From a virus, in the IMG/VR virus record IMGVR_UViG_3300029286_000071, positions 1 to 46,380 of that record: a stretch of DNA of 46,380 nucleotides; one strand, 5' to 3'. Within the stretch, counting starts at the first letter, position 1. Each line of letters starts with the position of its first letter. The translations under genes were made by a program, and so were the position numbers. The notes beneath the pieces are model-generated. The model was not told where the DNA came from. It saw only the letters and a list, made by a program, of their open reading frames with translations, and ran no database searches. Shown here in pieces: positions 23,789 through 31,933 of the stretch.

Positions 23789-24493
23789 TTAAACTTCAAT
23801 AAATTTTTGGTCAGCTAGATGTTTGCAAATCAGACGAGTATCTGCATATAACTTATATCCTAAGCTTTGTGCTCGTTCAAAGAATAGATAGTCTTCACTT
23901 AACTCTCTGCCTCTTATATTAAGTCAACCTTGTTCATTTGTTTTAAATCAAGATTGTCTAAATATGCTTGGTCAAAATTCTACATATCATCAAGCTTCTT
24001 TTTCAATATAATAAGTATATTTATTTTCAAAAGGTCTAGGATAGTTAGCAATCATATCTTCACATACCTTACGAGATAAGCAAACAAGTCAACTACCACA
24101 GTTTCCAATTTCTTCTAAGGTTCATAATCATTCTATATTCTGATAGTTAATATAAGCCTTCATTCATTCAATGACTTGTTCAAAACAAATATTCAAATCT
24201 TCTTGTCTATTCCTAAGTCTAACTATTCAACTTACTATATCCTTATGGTTGTCTACCATAACATCAACAAAATTGTCATACTTACAAGGATTGTCAGAAT
24301 CTATCATAATAAGATAATCTGAATTATGTTCTATCATTTTTTCAATAGCTAAATTCCTTGCTGAATGTATAAGCACCTTACTTGTTGTTATTACTTCAAT
24401 TTTGTACTTTGAATTTACTTTCATAAGATAAGTAGACATAGAAGTTGGTACATCTCACATTGTAGGGATAAAAAGCATTACTGATTTTGGCAT
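23789..24493 (-). CDS. Glycosyltransferase, GT-A like
   Basis: 234 residues, MPKSVMLFIPTMGDVPTSMS. Contains SARNLAIEKMIEHNSDYLIM followed by IDSDNPC, a clear GT-A pattern (A.N.A...m......yl...DsD). GSGLVCLSRKVCEDM and EDYLFFERAQSLGYKLYAD are typical of the acceptor-binding half. It is the first gene of the sugar cluster after the immunity-like gene; its start overlaps that gene's stop. Confidence 0.8.
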
Positions 24494-24663
24494 TATTTTT
24501 TTATGTTATTAGTTAAACTCATTGCTAGTGCAACTACCCAGCCAATGAAAGTCCAGCCAGTGAATAAGTTAATAATCAAAATAGGTCAAATATTATTGTG
24601 TTTTCTATACATAGAAATAAATGTTGGGATAAAGTAAACACATAAAGTTAAGAATGTAGCCAT
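24493..24663 (-). CDS. imm: Superinfection-immunity-like membrane protein
   Basis: 56 residues: MATFLTLCVYFIPTFISMYR, then HNNIGPILIINLF and the hallmark TGWTFIGWVVALAMS. This matches the T4 Imm / superinfection immunity family (two membrane helices, FiPt and GWT.iGWv.AL). In T4, Imm blocks entry of DNA from later phages. Conserved Trp residues are TGG, which also argues that TGA is not Trp. Stop and next start overlap. Confidence 0.8.
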
Positions 24664-24673
24664 AATAATAAAA

Positions 24674-24856
24674 TTAATTAGTAAACTTTTTTATGTAAGC
24701 AAGAATATCTGTAGGATTTTTTGGTTTTAAATTGTTTCTATAAAAATAAGATTTAATTGTTTTAACTTCTTTTCAAGTAACTAAATTTAAAAATCTATAA
24801 ATTAAGTACGAAGTTATAGGTTTTTGTAACCTTATTTTTTTAATTTTTTCTTGCAT
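24674..24856 (-). CDS. Hypothetical first gene of late operon (60 aa)
   Basis: MQEKIKKIRLQKPITSYLIY then RFLNLVTGKEVKTIKSYFYR. Basic, helical, size of a small DNA-binding protein: 'SYLIYRFL...TGKEVKTIKSYFYRNNL' could be a helix-turn-helix, but I cannot confirm it. It lies directly downstream of a promoter with an operator-like repeat, a suitable place for an autoregulator. Confidence 0.6.
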
Positions 24857-24864
24857 TTTGATAG

Positions 24865-24874
24865 CGAATATTCG
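24865..24874. promoter_or_regulatory. 10-bp palindrome CGAATATTCG
   Basis: A perfect palindrome between the late promoter and the first late gene, about 20 bp downstream of the -10. A possible protein-binding site or short leader hairpin. Confidence 0.35.
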
Positions 24875-24881
24875 TATTTAT

Positions 24882-24902
24882 ATAGTATATTTTGCATACT
24901 AT
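24882..24902. promoter_or_regulatory. Operator-like inverted repeat ATAGTAT-7-ATACTAT
   Basis: A perfect 7-bp inverted repeat with a 7-bp centre. One arm coincides with the -10 element of the late promoter (24896-24901), so a dimeric regulator bound here would block or recruit polymerase. None of the other promoters in the family carries it. Confidence 0.5.
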
Positions 24903-24923
24903 TTATTTTTTAGATAAAATCAA
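24896..24923 (-). promoter_or_regulatory. Late-operon promoter
   Basis: On the minus strand TTGATT, 16 bp, TAGTAT. The A-rich spacer (ending AAAAAATAAA) matches the promoter at 43981-44008. It is the only promoter I see ahead of the terminase-to-fibre genes. Confidence 0.55.
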
Positions 24924-24929
24924 GTTTTT

Positions 24930-24958
24930 TTATAAAATAAAAGCCCTTATTAGGGGCT
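24930..24958 (-). terminator. Terminator between early/middle and late halves
   Basis: Stem AGCCCCTAATAAGGGCT (7 bp including one wobble, 3-nt loop) followed on the minus strand by a U-rich tract. It lies 8 bp past the stop of the gene at 24966 and just before the late promoter. Confidence 0.7.
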
Positions 24959-24965
24959 AATATTT

Positions 24966-25238
24966 TTATAATTGTTCAGGTAGTTCTAAGTCTTCCCACT
25001 TATAGTTCTCTTTAGCTTCTACTAATGTTGCCAATCATTCATTGTAGAACTTAGTTATATCTATCTTTCTTTTTTCTAATCCTAAAATCTGATTAGGTAT
25101 CCTATCAATTTCAGCCTTAATTTCTTTAAGCTTAATTAACGAACTTTCAATATCGATTGTATAGGTTTGCTTTGCTGTTTCTGTCAAAATAAACTTTCAA
25201 TCTGTAAACTCTCAAAACTCTCTGTTAAGTATATCCAT
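24966..25238 (-). CDS. Hypothetical protein (90 aa)
   Basis: MDILNREFGEFTDGKFILTE, then a coiled segment SSLIKLKEIKAEIDRIPNQI and a short acidic tail. The layout (small N-terminal part and one long hairpin of helices) is common in phage proteins of unknown role. Last gene before the central terminator. Confidence 0.65.
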
Positions 25239-25262
25239 AATAATAATTGGTTAAAAAAATAA

Positions 25263-25682
25263 TTACTTGTTGTTACGCTTGATTAGTTCATTAATCAATT
25301 GCTTTTGCTCTTCTGATGTTTCTTGTTTAATTTTTCATTTAATTGTTATGTCTTCTGTGGTCTTTGCTTTTCATATTCATCTATCAAGCATTTTTTCTAT
25401 AATATCAAATCCTTTCCCTCATAACATATTTTTTACTAAAATTCTTATAAGCATTGGCTTAGTCTTATCTTCTAACATTACTTTAAGTTCTGTTTCTTCT
25501 AATTGGAGAAGGCTCATATAATTTGTTTCAATGTCTTGCTTTGTTGCTGGTGCATATCATTTTTCAGCTAGTTCAGAATTAACAAGAGATATTCATTTTC
25601 TTGGTTGTCCTGTAGTGTTTCTTACTTCTCATTTCTTTATCTGTGTTGCTTTTCAATACTTTGCTATATTAGGATTGGACAT
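25263..25682 (-). CDS. Putative terminase small subunit / DUF5681-like
   Basis: 139 residues. The N-terminal IAKYGKATQIKKGEVRNTTG followed by QPRKGIS resembles the DUF5681 start ('G..t.fkpGqsGNp.GrPkg') found in phage DNA-packaging proteins. A helical middle and lysine-rich end (ITIKGKIKQETSEEQKQL) would suit DNA recognition. It is separated from terL by the sugar cluster, which is unusual. Confidence 0.5.
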
Positions 25683-25709
25683 AACTTGTAAATAACTTTT
25701 AAAATTTAA

Positions 25710-26630
25710 TTATCAATTATATATGAATAAACATTCGTTTGGCTGATTGTTATGCGATTGACTTCATCATTGTAAACAACTTTTTTGACTAAATTCATAA
25801 ATCTTTCTAAAATCATCTGGTGCAGTATATTCACTAATGAATACTTTATTTGTTTTACTTAAATTTCTTATATATTCCCAAAACTTAGTATGGTCAAATC
25901 ATCATTCAGCATAAGTAGCAGTTCATTTATATGGGGGGTCACAATATACTATTGCATTTTTTGGTATTTCTACTTCGTTATAACTTCACTTTATAATTTG
26001 CTTAATATTTTGCTTATTTTGAAGTCTTTGAAGTCTTTGAAGTCTTTGAAGTCTTTGAAGTCTTTCTAGGTTTTGTAACCTTTGCATTCATTGTAATTTA
26101 TTTCATAGTATCTTTGAAACTTTACTTAATGCTATTCTTCTTGTGTGTATTGATTTTTGTTTTAATATTCAATCAATAAATTTTTGTGGTATTATTTCTC
26201 TAATTAAATTACTTACTTCTCATCTTACAATTAAATCATCTCAACTCTTTTTTAACTCTTCAAATTCTTTTCAATATAAATATCATTTTTGATTATTTCA
26301 AAAACTCCAAATACATTGAATATATCAAACATACCAATCATCATATTTATCAGGATTATCTATAACATCTTTAAATTTATCTCTACTAACCCAATTATAA
26401 ACCTCATCAGGTAGTCAATCAAGAGTTTTTTTTAATAATTCCATTACATATTTATTTTTATCATTATTAATTGTTTGCCATCATTTTTTAATAAAAATTT
26501 CACTTACTGCAAATCATCAAGTAAATAAATCAACTAATAAATTATCTTGTCTATCTTTTGTAAAGGCATTAATTACATTAAATATATGTATTGCACTTTT
26601 ATCTTTACTTCACATATATGGAATACACAT
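25710..26630 (-). CDS. D12-class DNA adenine methyltransferase (Dam-like)
   Basis: 306 residues. YMGSK at 5-9, DLFTGGFAVSE (34-44) for SAM binding, and the catalytic DPPYKGTATYAEG at 231-243. The last part CLFIYNG is usual. An insertion at about 184-203 is a simple run of Leu-Gln-Arg triplets. Such enzymes methylate adenine, here probably to shield phage DNA from restriction. Follows a ParB-like gene with a 10-bp gap. Confidence 0.88.
26021..26065 (-). repeat. 9-bp tandem repeat inside the methyltransferase gene
   Basis: Five exact copies of GAAGTCTTT (plus strand), coding Leu-Gln-Arg on the minus strand and flanked by diverged copies. The unit is a multiple of three, so copy-number change keeps the frame. 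Confidence 0.85.
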
Positions 26631-26640
26631 ATTATATTAA

Positions 26641-27081
26641 TTAAATACTAAATGTTTCTCAACACCTAGGACATTCAACTTGTTTTGTTTTTTTATCTAA
26701 ATCTTCTTTATCTGTTTTTTCTTGTATATCAAAATTAGGTAAATCAACTCACCAATCAATTAATTCTTTTTCGTCCCATTCATTACTTAATAAATCAAAA
26801 TCCCATTCTCAAAATCAAACATTATCTTCTATAATAAATCTTTGTTCTTCTTTGGGGGTAAGGTCTTCTGCTATCTTTACAGGTATATCCTTTATTCATA
26901 ATTCTTGACAGGCTTTAAAACGCATATTTCAACCTAAAATCATATTGTTTTTATCTATAACAATAGGTCTAAGTTTTAACATCTTAGGAAATTCTTTTAT
27001 AGATTTTACTAGTTTTTTAAATTTATCATCTTTAATAAATCTAGGGTTCTTTGGATTAATCTTTATTTCTGATATTTTCAT
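26641..27081 (-). CDS. ParB-like nuclease-domain protein
   Basis: 146 residues, MKISEIKINPKNPRFIKDDK, then LVKSIKEFPKMLKLRPIVID and the signature ILGGNMRFKACQELGIKDIP. This is the ParB N-terminal fold, often placed before a phage DNA methylase. The C-terminus ends in CPRCGETFSI, half of a zinc ribbon. Role in methylation or DNA binding is inferred. An AGGAG lies about 12 nt before the start. Confidence 0.85.
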
Positions 27082-27105
27082 ACTTTTTAAGTTAATTACT
27101 CCTTA

Positions 27106-27133
27106 ATTATATCTAAATATAGTATAAATACAA
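27106..27133 (-). promoter_or_regulatory. Promoter for ParB-like/Dam operon
   Basis: Minus strand TTGTAT, 16 bp, TATAAT, in the gap between the genes ending at 27136 and starting at 27081, followed at once by a rare AGGAG. Confidence 0.6.
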
Positions 27134-27135
27134 GT

Positions 27136-27318
27136 TTAATTTACTAAATAGAAATACTCCTTAGCTATCTTAATATCTCATTGGTCTGTAGATAGACAGA
27201 TAGTTTCTACTCTCTTACTAAAGTATTGTCTCATAATCTCTTCAAATTCTGGAGCGTTAGATAAGTCCTTTTTAACTATAATAATCTTTTCTCAGTTATC
27301 TACAATAAACGTGTTCAT
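27136..27318 (-). CDS. Hypothetical protein (60 aa)
   Basis: MNTFIVDNGEKIIIVKKDLS, then RQYFSKRVETICLSTDQGDI. Beta-hairpin start and a helical middle. No family recognised. Its start lies inside the end of the preceding gene (19-bp overlap). Confidence 0.6.
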
Positions 27319-27491
27319 ACTTTTTTTGAATTATTAATAATAAAATCAATATCAAACCAATCATCTAAATCATAATCTATTCAATTAGAACAATAAGCTA
27401 TTTTGTCTTTCTTATCTATTTCTGTTATTTCAAAAATATATGGTTGTGAACTTTTCCATTGTCTTAATTGTCATATTTTAATTTTATTCAT
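27300..27491 (-). CDS. Hypothetical acidic protein (63 aa)
   Basis: MNKIKIGQLRQWKSSQPYIF then EITEIDKKDKIAYCSNGIDY and DLDDWFDID. Looks like a one-domain beta protein with an acidic surface, reminiscent of small phage proteins described by 'G.ir.w......f.v..id' but not assignable. Overlaps both neighbours. Confidence 0.6.
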
Positions 27492-27774
27492 AAAGTAATA
27501 CAGATAAAAATTTAAGCATTTCCATTTGATGAGATTGACTCATCATTCCTATTCCCATACTCTCATCAACATCAAATATAGGATTAAGTCTAATATATTC
27601 TCGGTAAGAACTTCATTCTATTTCTGAATATTCTAATCTACTTATTTCACTAAGTCTTCTTGAATTTTCTTTATACCATAAATTAAAATCACTCTCACTT
27701 ATAGTCATAGTTGCTATTACATTCTCATTTATATTTGTTCCATTTGGAACTATTTTAAATTTTAAGTTTTTCAT
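27484..27774 (-). CDS. Hypothetical protein (96 aa)
   Basis: MKNLKFKIVPNGTNINENVI followed by a helical, serine-rich section (ENSRRLSEISRLEYSEIEG) and many methionines near the end (MGIGMMSQSHQMEMLKF). No family recognised. Confidence 0.6.
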
Positions 27775-27781
27775 AAGTAAG

Positions 27782-27979
27782 TTAAGGTTTTAAAATATTT
27801 TTAATCTTATTGTTTGTGTCTAAGATAGCAAGTCTATATCCTTCTGATAGATACCTATCTTGCCAAGTAAACTTCATAAATTTTTCGTGGTTCTTTCATT
27901 TGATACACCAATCTCAATTTTTATCTACGATTGCTATATCAAGTTTTTCAGATGAGGGAGCATTTCTATGTTTACTCAT
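27782..27979 (-). CDS. Hypothetical protein (65 aa)
   Basis: MSKHRNAPSSEKLDIAIVDK, then WCIKGKNHEKFMKFTWQDRY. Basic with several tryptophans. No family recognised; spaced by 1 bp from the next gene. Confidence 0.6.
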
Positions 27980-27980
27980 A

Positions 27981-28124
27981 TTATTTTAAAATTAAATTAG
28001 CTAAATACTTTTGTTTTTTAGAAAATTTAAATCTTTTGAATTCTTCTTCTTTAATGAATTTTCACTCATCAGTTTTTGTAAATTGACTTGCTAAATTTAA
28101 TATAAATTGATTTATGTTAATCAT
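27981..28124 (-). CDS. Hypothetical short protein (47 aa)
   Basis: MININQFILNLASQFTKTDE then KFIKEEEFKRFKFSKKQKYL. Helical and basic. Too short for a family call. Its start adjoins the stop of the next gene upstream. Confidence 0.5.
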
Positions 28125-28125
28125 A

Positions 28126-28713
28126 TTAATCTACATAAAATAAATAAAGATTTTCCATCATAACAGTATCTTTCATATTCCTAAGATTAACTTGATATAA
28201 GTTATAGGCTTTTTTGGAAAAATAACTATCCCAAATAAAGTGCTTACCTGTTTCACTACTATTTGTATTTATCCACTTCAAACAATTCGTAGCGTGTTTA
28301 ATATTGCCTTTCATCTTTTCATAGTCTTGTGATTCAATTATTCAGTTATCTTGACTGTCATAAGTATATTTTGCGTTTACTTTAATTCCTAATCTTATCA
28401 TATATCCTTGATTCAATAAGGTAGGGAATAAACTATTATACTTATTAAAGATTTTATATTTAAGTTGTGGGTTGTTTTTCTTAACATAACTATAAACATT
28501 CATAAAATTATCTTCTAATCAACCTCAATCCTTAACGCTTAATATCCCTTTTTTTATTCAATCTTCTACAAGGAAATCTATCTCTCATTGAGATAATTTA
28601 ATTCAAGTATTCCAATATAGATTTATAGCAGATGAAAAAACTGTACAGGCCATACGATGACGAGGGTTTTTAGTTTGGTCTACTTGCAGAAAGCATTCTA
28701 TAGGCTTCTTCAT
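28126..28713 (-). CDS. Possible papain-like cysteine peptidase
   Basis: 195 residues. RHRMACTVFSSAINLYWNTG offers a Cys near 23 at the head of a helix; GYMIRLGIKVNAKYTY then GNIKHATNCLKWI supplies a His near 140 on a strand, and HFIWDSYF an Asp near 162, the order Cys-His-Asp/Asn of papain folds (compare C39-like). The last strand NLYLFYVD also fits. This is a fold-level inference from motif order; it could instead be an inactive relative. No signal peptide. Confidence 0.5.
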
Positions 28714-28787
28714 ATATTATATTGGTTAATTAATTACTCTTGATTATACTCTTAATAAGAAATATATCAAGTTATTTTTGTTGCAAA

Positions 28788-29129
28788 TTATTTACTAATA
28801 TAAATAGTTGATTTAGGGTTTTCATAACAATTCCATAAAATTCTTGTAAGAAATAATTGAGTTGTTTCAAGTGTACCCCATTTATTTTCTGGTTCGTAAA
28901 TCCTTAAATCTAAAAAACTAAATGATTTAGCTTTCCAATCATTATCAGCCAATCTTTCTATTGCATTTTTTAAGATATTAATCACATCTTTAGCGACTTT
29001 TCAATCTATTTCATCACGCCAATAATCTACATCCATAGCTTTACTAATCATTTCACCAGTGTTAGATGTATGATTTATTCTGTCTGTTAAAATTTTTTTT
29101 CATTTTTTAAAATATACATCGTAACTCAT
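28788..29129 (-). CDS. Hypothetical protein (113 aa)
   Basis: MSYDVYFKKGKKILTDRINH then TSNTGEMISKAMDVDYWRDE and a long helical middle INILKNAIERLADNDWKAKS. 'TSNT..M...A......d..G....... L..ai..l' is the usual shape of small phage accessory proteins (a DUF found in other siphophages), which I cannot name. Preceded by a 74-bp gap with no clear feature. Confidence 0.65.
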
Positions 29130-29134
29130 ATTCT

Positions 29135-29293
29135 TTATTTATTTAATAAAATAAAATTAGTCTTATCTTTATGTCTTCTAACATAATCTTGAATAATAAC
29201 TTTAGTCTTCTCATCTTGTGATAGATGAGATTTTTCCATATCAATTAACCTTTTCTCTCATTCGAGAGAATTGGTTGTTCTTTTTAAGTTCAT
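29135..29293 (-). CDS. Hypothetical short protein (52 aa)
   Basis: MNLKRTTNSLEGEKRLIDME then SHLSQDEKTKVIIQDYVRRH. Charged helix. No family recognised. Confidence 0.55.
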
Positions 29294-29297
29294 AAAT

Positions 29298-29650
29298 TTA
29301 TTTGTTAAAAGATAAATGTTTATTTTCTACTAATCAGATAACCATATCGGCAAGTGCATTAGGTAGTGAATTATCTGATGTATAATTTATTCAGAATTTC
29401 ACATAATATTTTCTCCATTTATCAGTAGAAATACTAATATTATCGGCATTTATGTGGGTAGGCATTATATCTAACATCTCCATAACAGAAGGACAAGGAT
29501 AATGATGTAATCAATCATAATCTTCTAATAGCATTATTCATTCTTCTGGATATTTTTCCTCTCTATATCAATATATATTTTCAGTTTTTGGAAATCCTAT
29601 CTTTTCAATTTCTTATATCTATCTAAAGTAGGATAATGTGATTTGTTCAT
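29298..29650 (-). pseudogene. Frameshifted small gene
   Basis: The ATG at 29650 gives MNKSHYPTLDRYKKLKR and a TAG stop. The next frame, open without an ATG, continues as IEKIGFPKTENIYGYREEKY and runs to 29298. Adding one A to the A4 run at 29602-29605 would join both into a ~117-residue protein. A single-base assembly error, a true frameshift or ribosomal slippage are all possible. Function unknown. Confidence 0.55.
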
Positions 29651-29688
29651 AAATCAAAATATTAAAAATTAAAGAGAACAAAGAGGGT

Positions 29689-29879
29689 AAAGAGTCGAAT
29701 CTTAGTTCTTAAGACAACGAACAGTAAAGCCGTACGCTCTGCTACTGTAATTCAGCGGGTAGACCTGCGTACTACCAATGGTCACATAGTAACCATAGAG
29801 ACCATAAGGAGAAGATGACCAATAGTAGCCGTACGTGCCCTGATAGTAGTAGTAGGCATTACTGCCACTGCGGTAACCT
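29689..29879 (-). repeat. Variable repeat 1 (DGR-like)
   Basis: 191 bp, aligned without gaps to 32166-32356. It covers the C-terminal ~58 codons of the gene and 12 bp beyond the stop codon. About 27 substitutions separate the copies; nearly all are in first or second codon positions, while the flanks (including the segment past the stop) are identical. Confidence 0.8.
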
Positions 29880-30229
29880 AGTTTTGGTAATTTTAAAACT
29901 TCTTTATTATTATTTTCTATAATTTCTTCCCAGTCTTCTTTAGTAGGAATTTTCTTTCATAATGTTTTAGCCTCTAGTAAGGCTCAATCAAAATTATAAT
30001 ACCAGTTTCAATTATTCTTCCAAGCTTGTGGTATTGTCTCACTTGCTTCTTTAGGATTAATTTTAATCTGTTCACAAGTAGGTTTTCATAGATTTGAATC
30101 TTCTAATTGTAGTTCTAATCTTTTAGACGGTATACCCATAAATTCAAGAGCAGATAGTATATCTTTACTATCTATTTCTATAAGAGTTTGCTTATAGTAT
30201 TTTCAATCTATAAATGTGTATTTATTCAT
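29702..30229 (-). CDS. C-type-lectin-like variable protein 1
   Basis: 175 residues. N-terminal half: IDGKYYKQTL, then NWYYNFDGALLEAKTLGKKI and PTKEDWEEII, the approach to a C-type-lectin (FGE-sulfatase/FISUMP) fold. The C-terminal 58 residues LGYRSGSNAYYYYQGTYG, YYWSSSP, YGFTVRCLKN are the ligand-binding loop in variable proteins of diversity-generating retroelements. Variable positions are Ser, Asn, Tyr, Gly, Thr and Arg, mostly surface. The repeat part is much richer in G+C than its surroundings and uses GGT/GGC, not TGA, for glycine. A presentation role (virion or host surface) is inferred. Confidence 0.8.
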
Positions 30230-30233
30230 ATAG

Positions 30234-30311
30234 TTATTTATTGGTTAATATTTTAAATAATTTTACTATTGCATTAAAAAATAGTGCTAGTAAATCCTTT
30301 AATAATCTCAT
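30234..30311 (-). CDS. Possible membrane peptide (25 aa)
   Basis: MRLLKDLLALFFNAIVKLFK then ILTNK. One hydrophobic segment with lysines, in a tight gap (5-6 bp) between two genes. Coding is plausible but not certain. Confidence 0.35.
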   Translation of the reverse strand: MRLLKDLLALFFNAIVKLFKILTNK

Positions 30312-30316
30312 ATAGT

Positions 30317-30592
30317 TTATTTAGTTAAATTATAAAGATAAGGTACTAGATTATCAAGATTTTTTAATAATATATATCTAAATCATTCTCATTCTTCATC
30401 TTCATTATTTGTATATTTTATAAACTTATCCATAAACTCTTGAGTAAATATTATTTCTCTTACATCTACTTCACAATCTGTTCAAAAGTTTATTTGTTTG
30501 TGATATTTTGTAGTATTTGTACTCCAAAAATATTTTCTAGGTACAAATCAAATTTTCTTCATTATTTCTTTTAATTGTTTGTGGTTATTCAT
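30317..30592 (-). CDS. Hypothetical acidic protein, paralogue of 35033-35344
   Basis: 91 residues. Second half IIFTQEFMDKFIKYTNNEDE, then GFRYILLKNLDNLVPYLYNL, aligns with MIFTTEFMNKFFTYYKNSNH and FRHLDDITNYLYSLIK of the gene at 35033-35344. N-termini differ. Family unknown. Confidence 0.65.
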
Positions 30593-30598
30593 AATAGT

Positions 30599-30724
30599 TT
30601 ATTTATTAATAATATAAATTACTTTCTTTTTACTTTTATAGATTTTTTCAACAAACTTATCTTGTTGTTTTATAGCCCAATCTATTTGGCGTTGTTTTTC
30701 TATTTTTTCAAAATATTCTGTCAT
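30599..30724 (-). CDS. Hypothetical basic peptide (41 aa)
   Basis: MTEYFEKIEKQRQIDWAIKQ then VEKIYKSKKKVIYIINK. Strongly basic C-terminus. First gene after a good promoter at 30752-30779. Confidence 0.5.
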   Translation of the reverse strand: MTEYFEKIEKQRQIDWAIKQQDKFVEKIYKSKKKVIYIINK

Positions 30725-30751
30725 AATTTTAATTATTAATTATCTGTTCTT

Positions 30752-30779
30752 ATTATACAGATTTTAATTAAAATGCAAA
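30752..30779 (-). promoter_or_regulatory. Promoter TTTGCA-16-TATAAT
   Basis: Minus strand. The sequence TATAATAAGAACAG at the -10 is repeated word for word at the promoter of 38068-38095, so the two may respond alike. Sits between genes 30791 and 30724. Confidence 0.7.
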
Positions 30780-30790
30780 AGATTTTTAAA

Positions 30791-31072
30791 TTATCTTTCT
30801 AAAATCAATGTCCAATAACAATAAAGTGAATTATTGATATTGTCTAAGTAACATCAATTAATATCTTGTACTTTATCCATATAAATTAATCATCTCTTAT
30901 CAATATGAGTTCAAGACTTAGTCTTATATATTGCTCATAATGGGTAATATTCTTGAATATAAGTAATCATACAATCAGCATTACCTTGACCTAGTGTTTT
31001 TGCATATAGATAGGTAGATAATGGGAATATAAAGAGTATTGCAATAAGTATTGAACCCAGTATTGTTTTCAT
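30791..31072 (-). CDS. Small secreted or membrane-anchored protein (93 aa)
   Basis: MKTILGSILIAILFIFPLST at the start is a signal peptide or membrane anchor. The following ~70 residues hold four cysteines (NADCMI, GCYLDN, YCYWTL) able to form disulfides, and end ILER. Lies directly after the endolysin candidate in transcription order, so a role at the host envelope is possible. Confidence 0.65.
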
Positions 31073-31075
31073 AAA

Positions 31076-31927
31076 TTATAATCTAATCATAAAATTTTCA
31101 TTAATTTGCACTCAATGTATGGTGGAAAGACAATTTAAAGTATTTATGTTCCAGTTTTCCTTGCTTGTAGCATAAAAAGGTTTTGTACCTCCTCATCATA
31201 CAGACAAACTTCAAATACTTTGTTTATGTTTTAAATATTTATTGTTCAGAGTCTGGAATATTAAATCTACTCACTTTTCCAAAGTAGAAACCGAAACTCT
31301 GTTACCTCTATCGTTATTGCCAACATTTCAAATATTATTAGGTGTTTTTAAATATCTTCCTAATCAAGAATCAGCCCACGCTATACAAAGTGCTACTTCT
31401 TTTTTTATCTTCCATTTTTTCTCTGAAGCATACCAATAATCAACTGGTATTTTATGGTTTTTACTAATTTCATCGAAAGTGTTTCACATTAATTCTGCCT
31501 TACTTTTACTTTGTCATTGTGAGTTTTTTAACCAAACTGGTTTTGGATTAATAACTGCTATATCTGGCTTAAAATAGTCAGCGTTTGCCTTTGGTATAAA
31601 TCATTGTTCTGGACAACTTTCAAGAGTTCATATTTTTTGCTCGATACACAACTTTTTTCCTTTTAGAGGCATAATCTTATCCTTTAACTCTGAAAACTTA
31701 AGTTTGAGCGGTTTAAGTTGTTCGTTATATCAGTTTAGTTCTTTTTCTAGTTGTTCTAATTGAATTTTTCTAATATCATCCATTTTTTTAATCTCTAGTA
31801 TCTCCTTAACCAAGTAATTAGTAGTAGTTGATATAATTAGGTATAATCCTAATACAATTATAAAACAATATATGTATGTTCGCTTACTGAATAAATAAGC
31901 AATAGTAATTATGATTTTATCTTTCAT
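31076..31927 (-). CDS. Membrane-anchored lytic transglycosylase-like protein (endolysin candidate)
   Basis: 283 residues. Membrane segment YIYCFIIVLGLYLIISTTTN (~18-37), a coiled coil, then a globular part with VALCIAWADSGLGRYLKTPN, NIGNVGNNDRGNRVS, and LNNKYLKHKQSIGSLSVGGG plus KPFYATSKENW. The order resembles lysozyme-fold transglycosylases, with AWADS in the position of the usual catalytic Glu helix; NNIGNVGNNDRG is a phrase I associate with proteins of candidate-phyla bacteria. Likely cuts host peptidoglycan. Two membrane-protein genes follow or precede. Confidence 0.6.
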
Positions 31928-31933
31928 AAAAAA

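Noticed and set aside
18172-24493. TGA as tryptophan (tables 4)
   Set aside because: TGA falls on invariant glycines of P-loop, Rossmann and SAM motifs, and conserved Trp residues are TGG.
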